In this document: positions 6,621-6,784 of the stretch, in pieces
How positions within the stretch are numbered: the stretch's first letter is position 1
Layout: each line of letters opens with the position of its first letter
From: JAJYZP01 sp049964535
Lineage (GTDB): Bacteria > Actinomycetota > Acidimicrobiia > Acidimicrobiales > Acidimicrobiaceae
Direction of reading: 5' to 3'
Length of the DNA: 6,784 bases
Assembly (NCBI GenBank): GCA_049964535.1
Contig: JBMFXG010000145.1
Span: forward strand, 1-6,784
Translations under genes and position numbers: made by a program
The notes under the pieces: generated by a model
What the model was told of the DNA's origin: nothing
The model's input: the letters and a program-made list of their open reading frames with translations, nothing else
The model's database searches: none

Positions 6621-6648
6621 GACCTAGGTTCAATGCTGTGACTATCAA
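6621..6648 (-). promoter_or_regulatory. Possible accA promoter overlapping the birA start
   Basis: On the minus strand TTGATA (6648-6643, 5 of 6 to the -35 consensus) is followed after 16 nt by TAGGTC (6626-6621), a poor -10. It would start mRNA near 6614, just before the Shine-Dalgarno site. An alternative -10, TATGAT (complement of 6725-6730, 5 of 6), lies inside birA with only a weak CTGAAC -35 and would give a leader of roughly 115 nt. Confidence 0.22.
6625..6630 (+). promoter_or_regulatory. Possible -10 element for leaderless birA
   Basis: TAGGTT fits TANNNT and ends 7 nt before the GTG at 6638, placing the transcription start at or next to that codon. There is no recognisable -35. It shares the palindrome CCTAGG (6623-6628) with the candidate -10 of accA on the other strand. 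Confidence 0.28.
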
Positions 6649-6784
6649 CACCGAACATGGTCCACTTCCACCAAATCCTTGGCGAATCCAACTCCTTGGG
6701 GTTGTTGATTCGACTAATCGCTACATCATAGACCAATTGTCTCTCGGCGTTCAGGAGCCTTTTGCCGTAGCAGCCGACCTTCAG
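6638..6784 (+). CDS. birA: Biotin--[acetyl-CoA-carboxylase] ligase, N-terminal fragment
   Basis: Forty-nine codons are open from a GTG at 6638 to the window edge. The segment LLGVVDSTNRYI (residues 19-30) is the conserved STN motif that begins the catalytic domain of biotin protein ligases. AVAADLQ at the very end is where the family continues into TxGRGR, which lies outside the window. The enzyme makes biotinyl-AMP and attaches biotin to the carrier-domain lysine, here most likely Lys561 of the adjacent AccA. Only about 20 residues precede the STN motif, so there is no N-terminal helix-turn-helix: it is a ligase-only (group I) form, not a DNA-binding repressor like E. coli BirA. The frame has no earlier start codon back to 6599. 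The Shine-Dalgarno is weak (AGG, 9 nt away), compatible with leaderless translation. The gene is partial only because the window ends. Confidence 0.85.
   Translation, partial: MTINTEHGPLPPNPWRIQLLGVVDSTNRYIIDQLSLGVQEPFAVAADLQ

Noticed and set aside
1..6784. Defence, mobile or CRISPR system
   Set aside because: All recognisable genes are metabolic. No transposase, integrase, toxin-antitoxin pair, spaced repeat array or tRNA attachment site is visible.

Overview
The window carries five protein genes from what looks like an actinobacterium of moderate GC content (by eye mid-50s percent). The order Acidimicrobiales is a guess. The lineage call rests on four things: a mycobacterial LpdA-type flavoprotein, a fused biotin carboxylase/BCCP subunit of actinobacterial AccA type, biotin protein ligase beside acyl-CoA carboxylase genes, and several GTG or weak-Shine-Dalgarno starts that look leaderless. 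No mobile element, CRISPR array, tRNA or rRNA was found.

Layout from left to right. Positions 1-226 are a gene-poor leader. It may hold a few terminal codons of an upstream gene and carries a candidate promoter and small inverted and direct repeats. Positions 227-1399 (+) encode a rhodanese/E1-like fusion of the MoeB/ThiF/MoeZ family. Positions 1492-3069 (+) encode the large (catalytic TIM-barrel) subunit of a split methylmalonyl-CoA mutase. Positions 3144-4502 (+) encode an LpdA-type flavoprotein oxidoreductase, with a well-formed promoter that would start transcription at its GTG codon. Positions 4503-4815 form a convergent gap with no convincing gene. Positions 4816-6603 (-) encode AccA, a biotin carboxylase fused to a biotin carboxyl carrier domain. 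Positions 6638-6784 (+) are the first 49 codons of birA, divergent from accA across a 34-bp gap and cut by the window end.

Functionally the core theme is propionyl-CoA/methylmalonyl-CoA metabolism. AccA, with a carboxyltransferase partner not in the window, would carboxylate acetyl- and/or propionyl-CoA. BirA would attach the biotin AccA needs. The mutase would interconvert (R)-methylmalonyl-CoA and succinyl-CoA, given a separate B12-binding small subunit that is also not in the window. The MoeB-like protein (sulfur activation) and LpdA (NAD(P)H-dependent redox) have no obvious direct role in that route.

I see no clear new biological system. The best leads are the LpdA promoter and start, its unusual mixture of lost and retained active-site residues, the very tight birA/accA divergent arrangement, and the inverted domain order of the rhodanese-E1 fusion.
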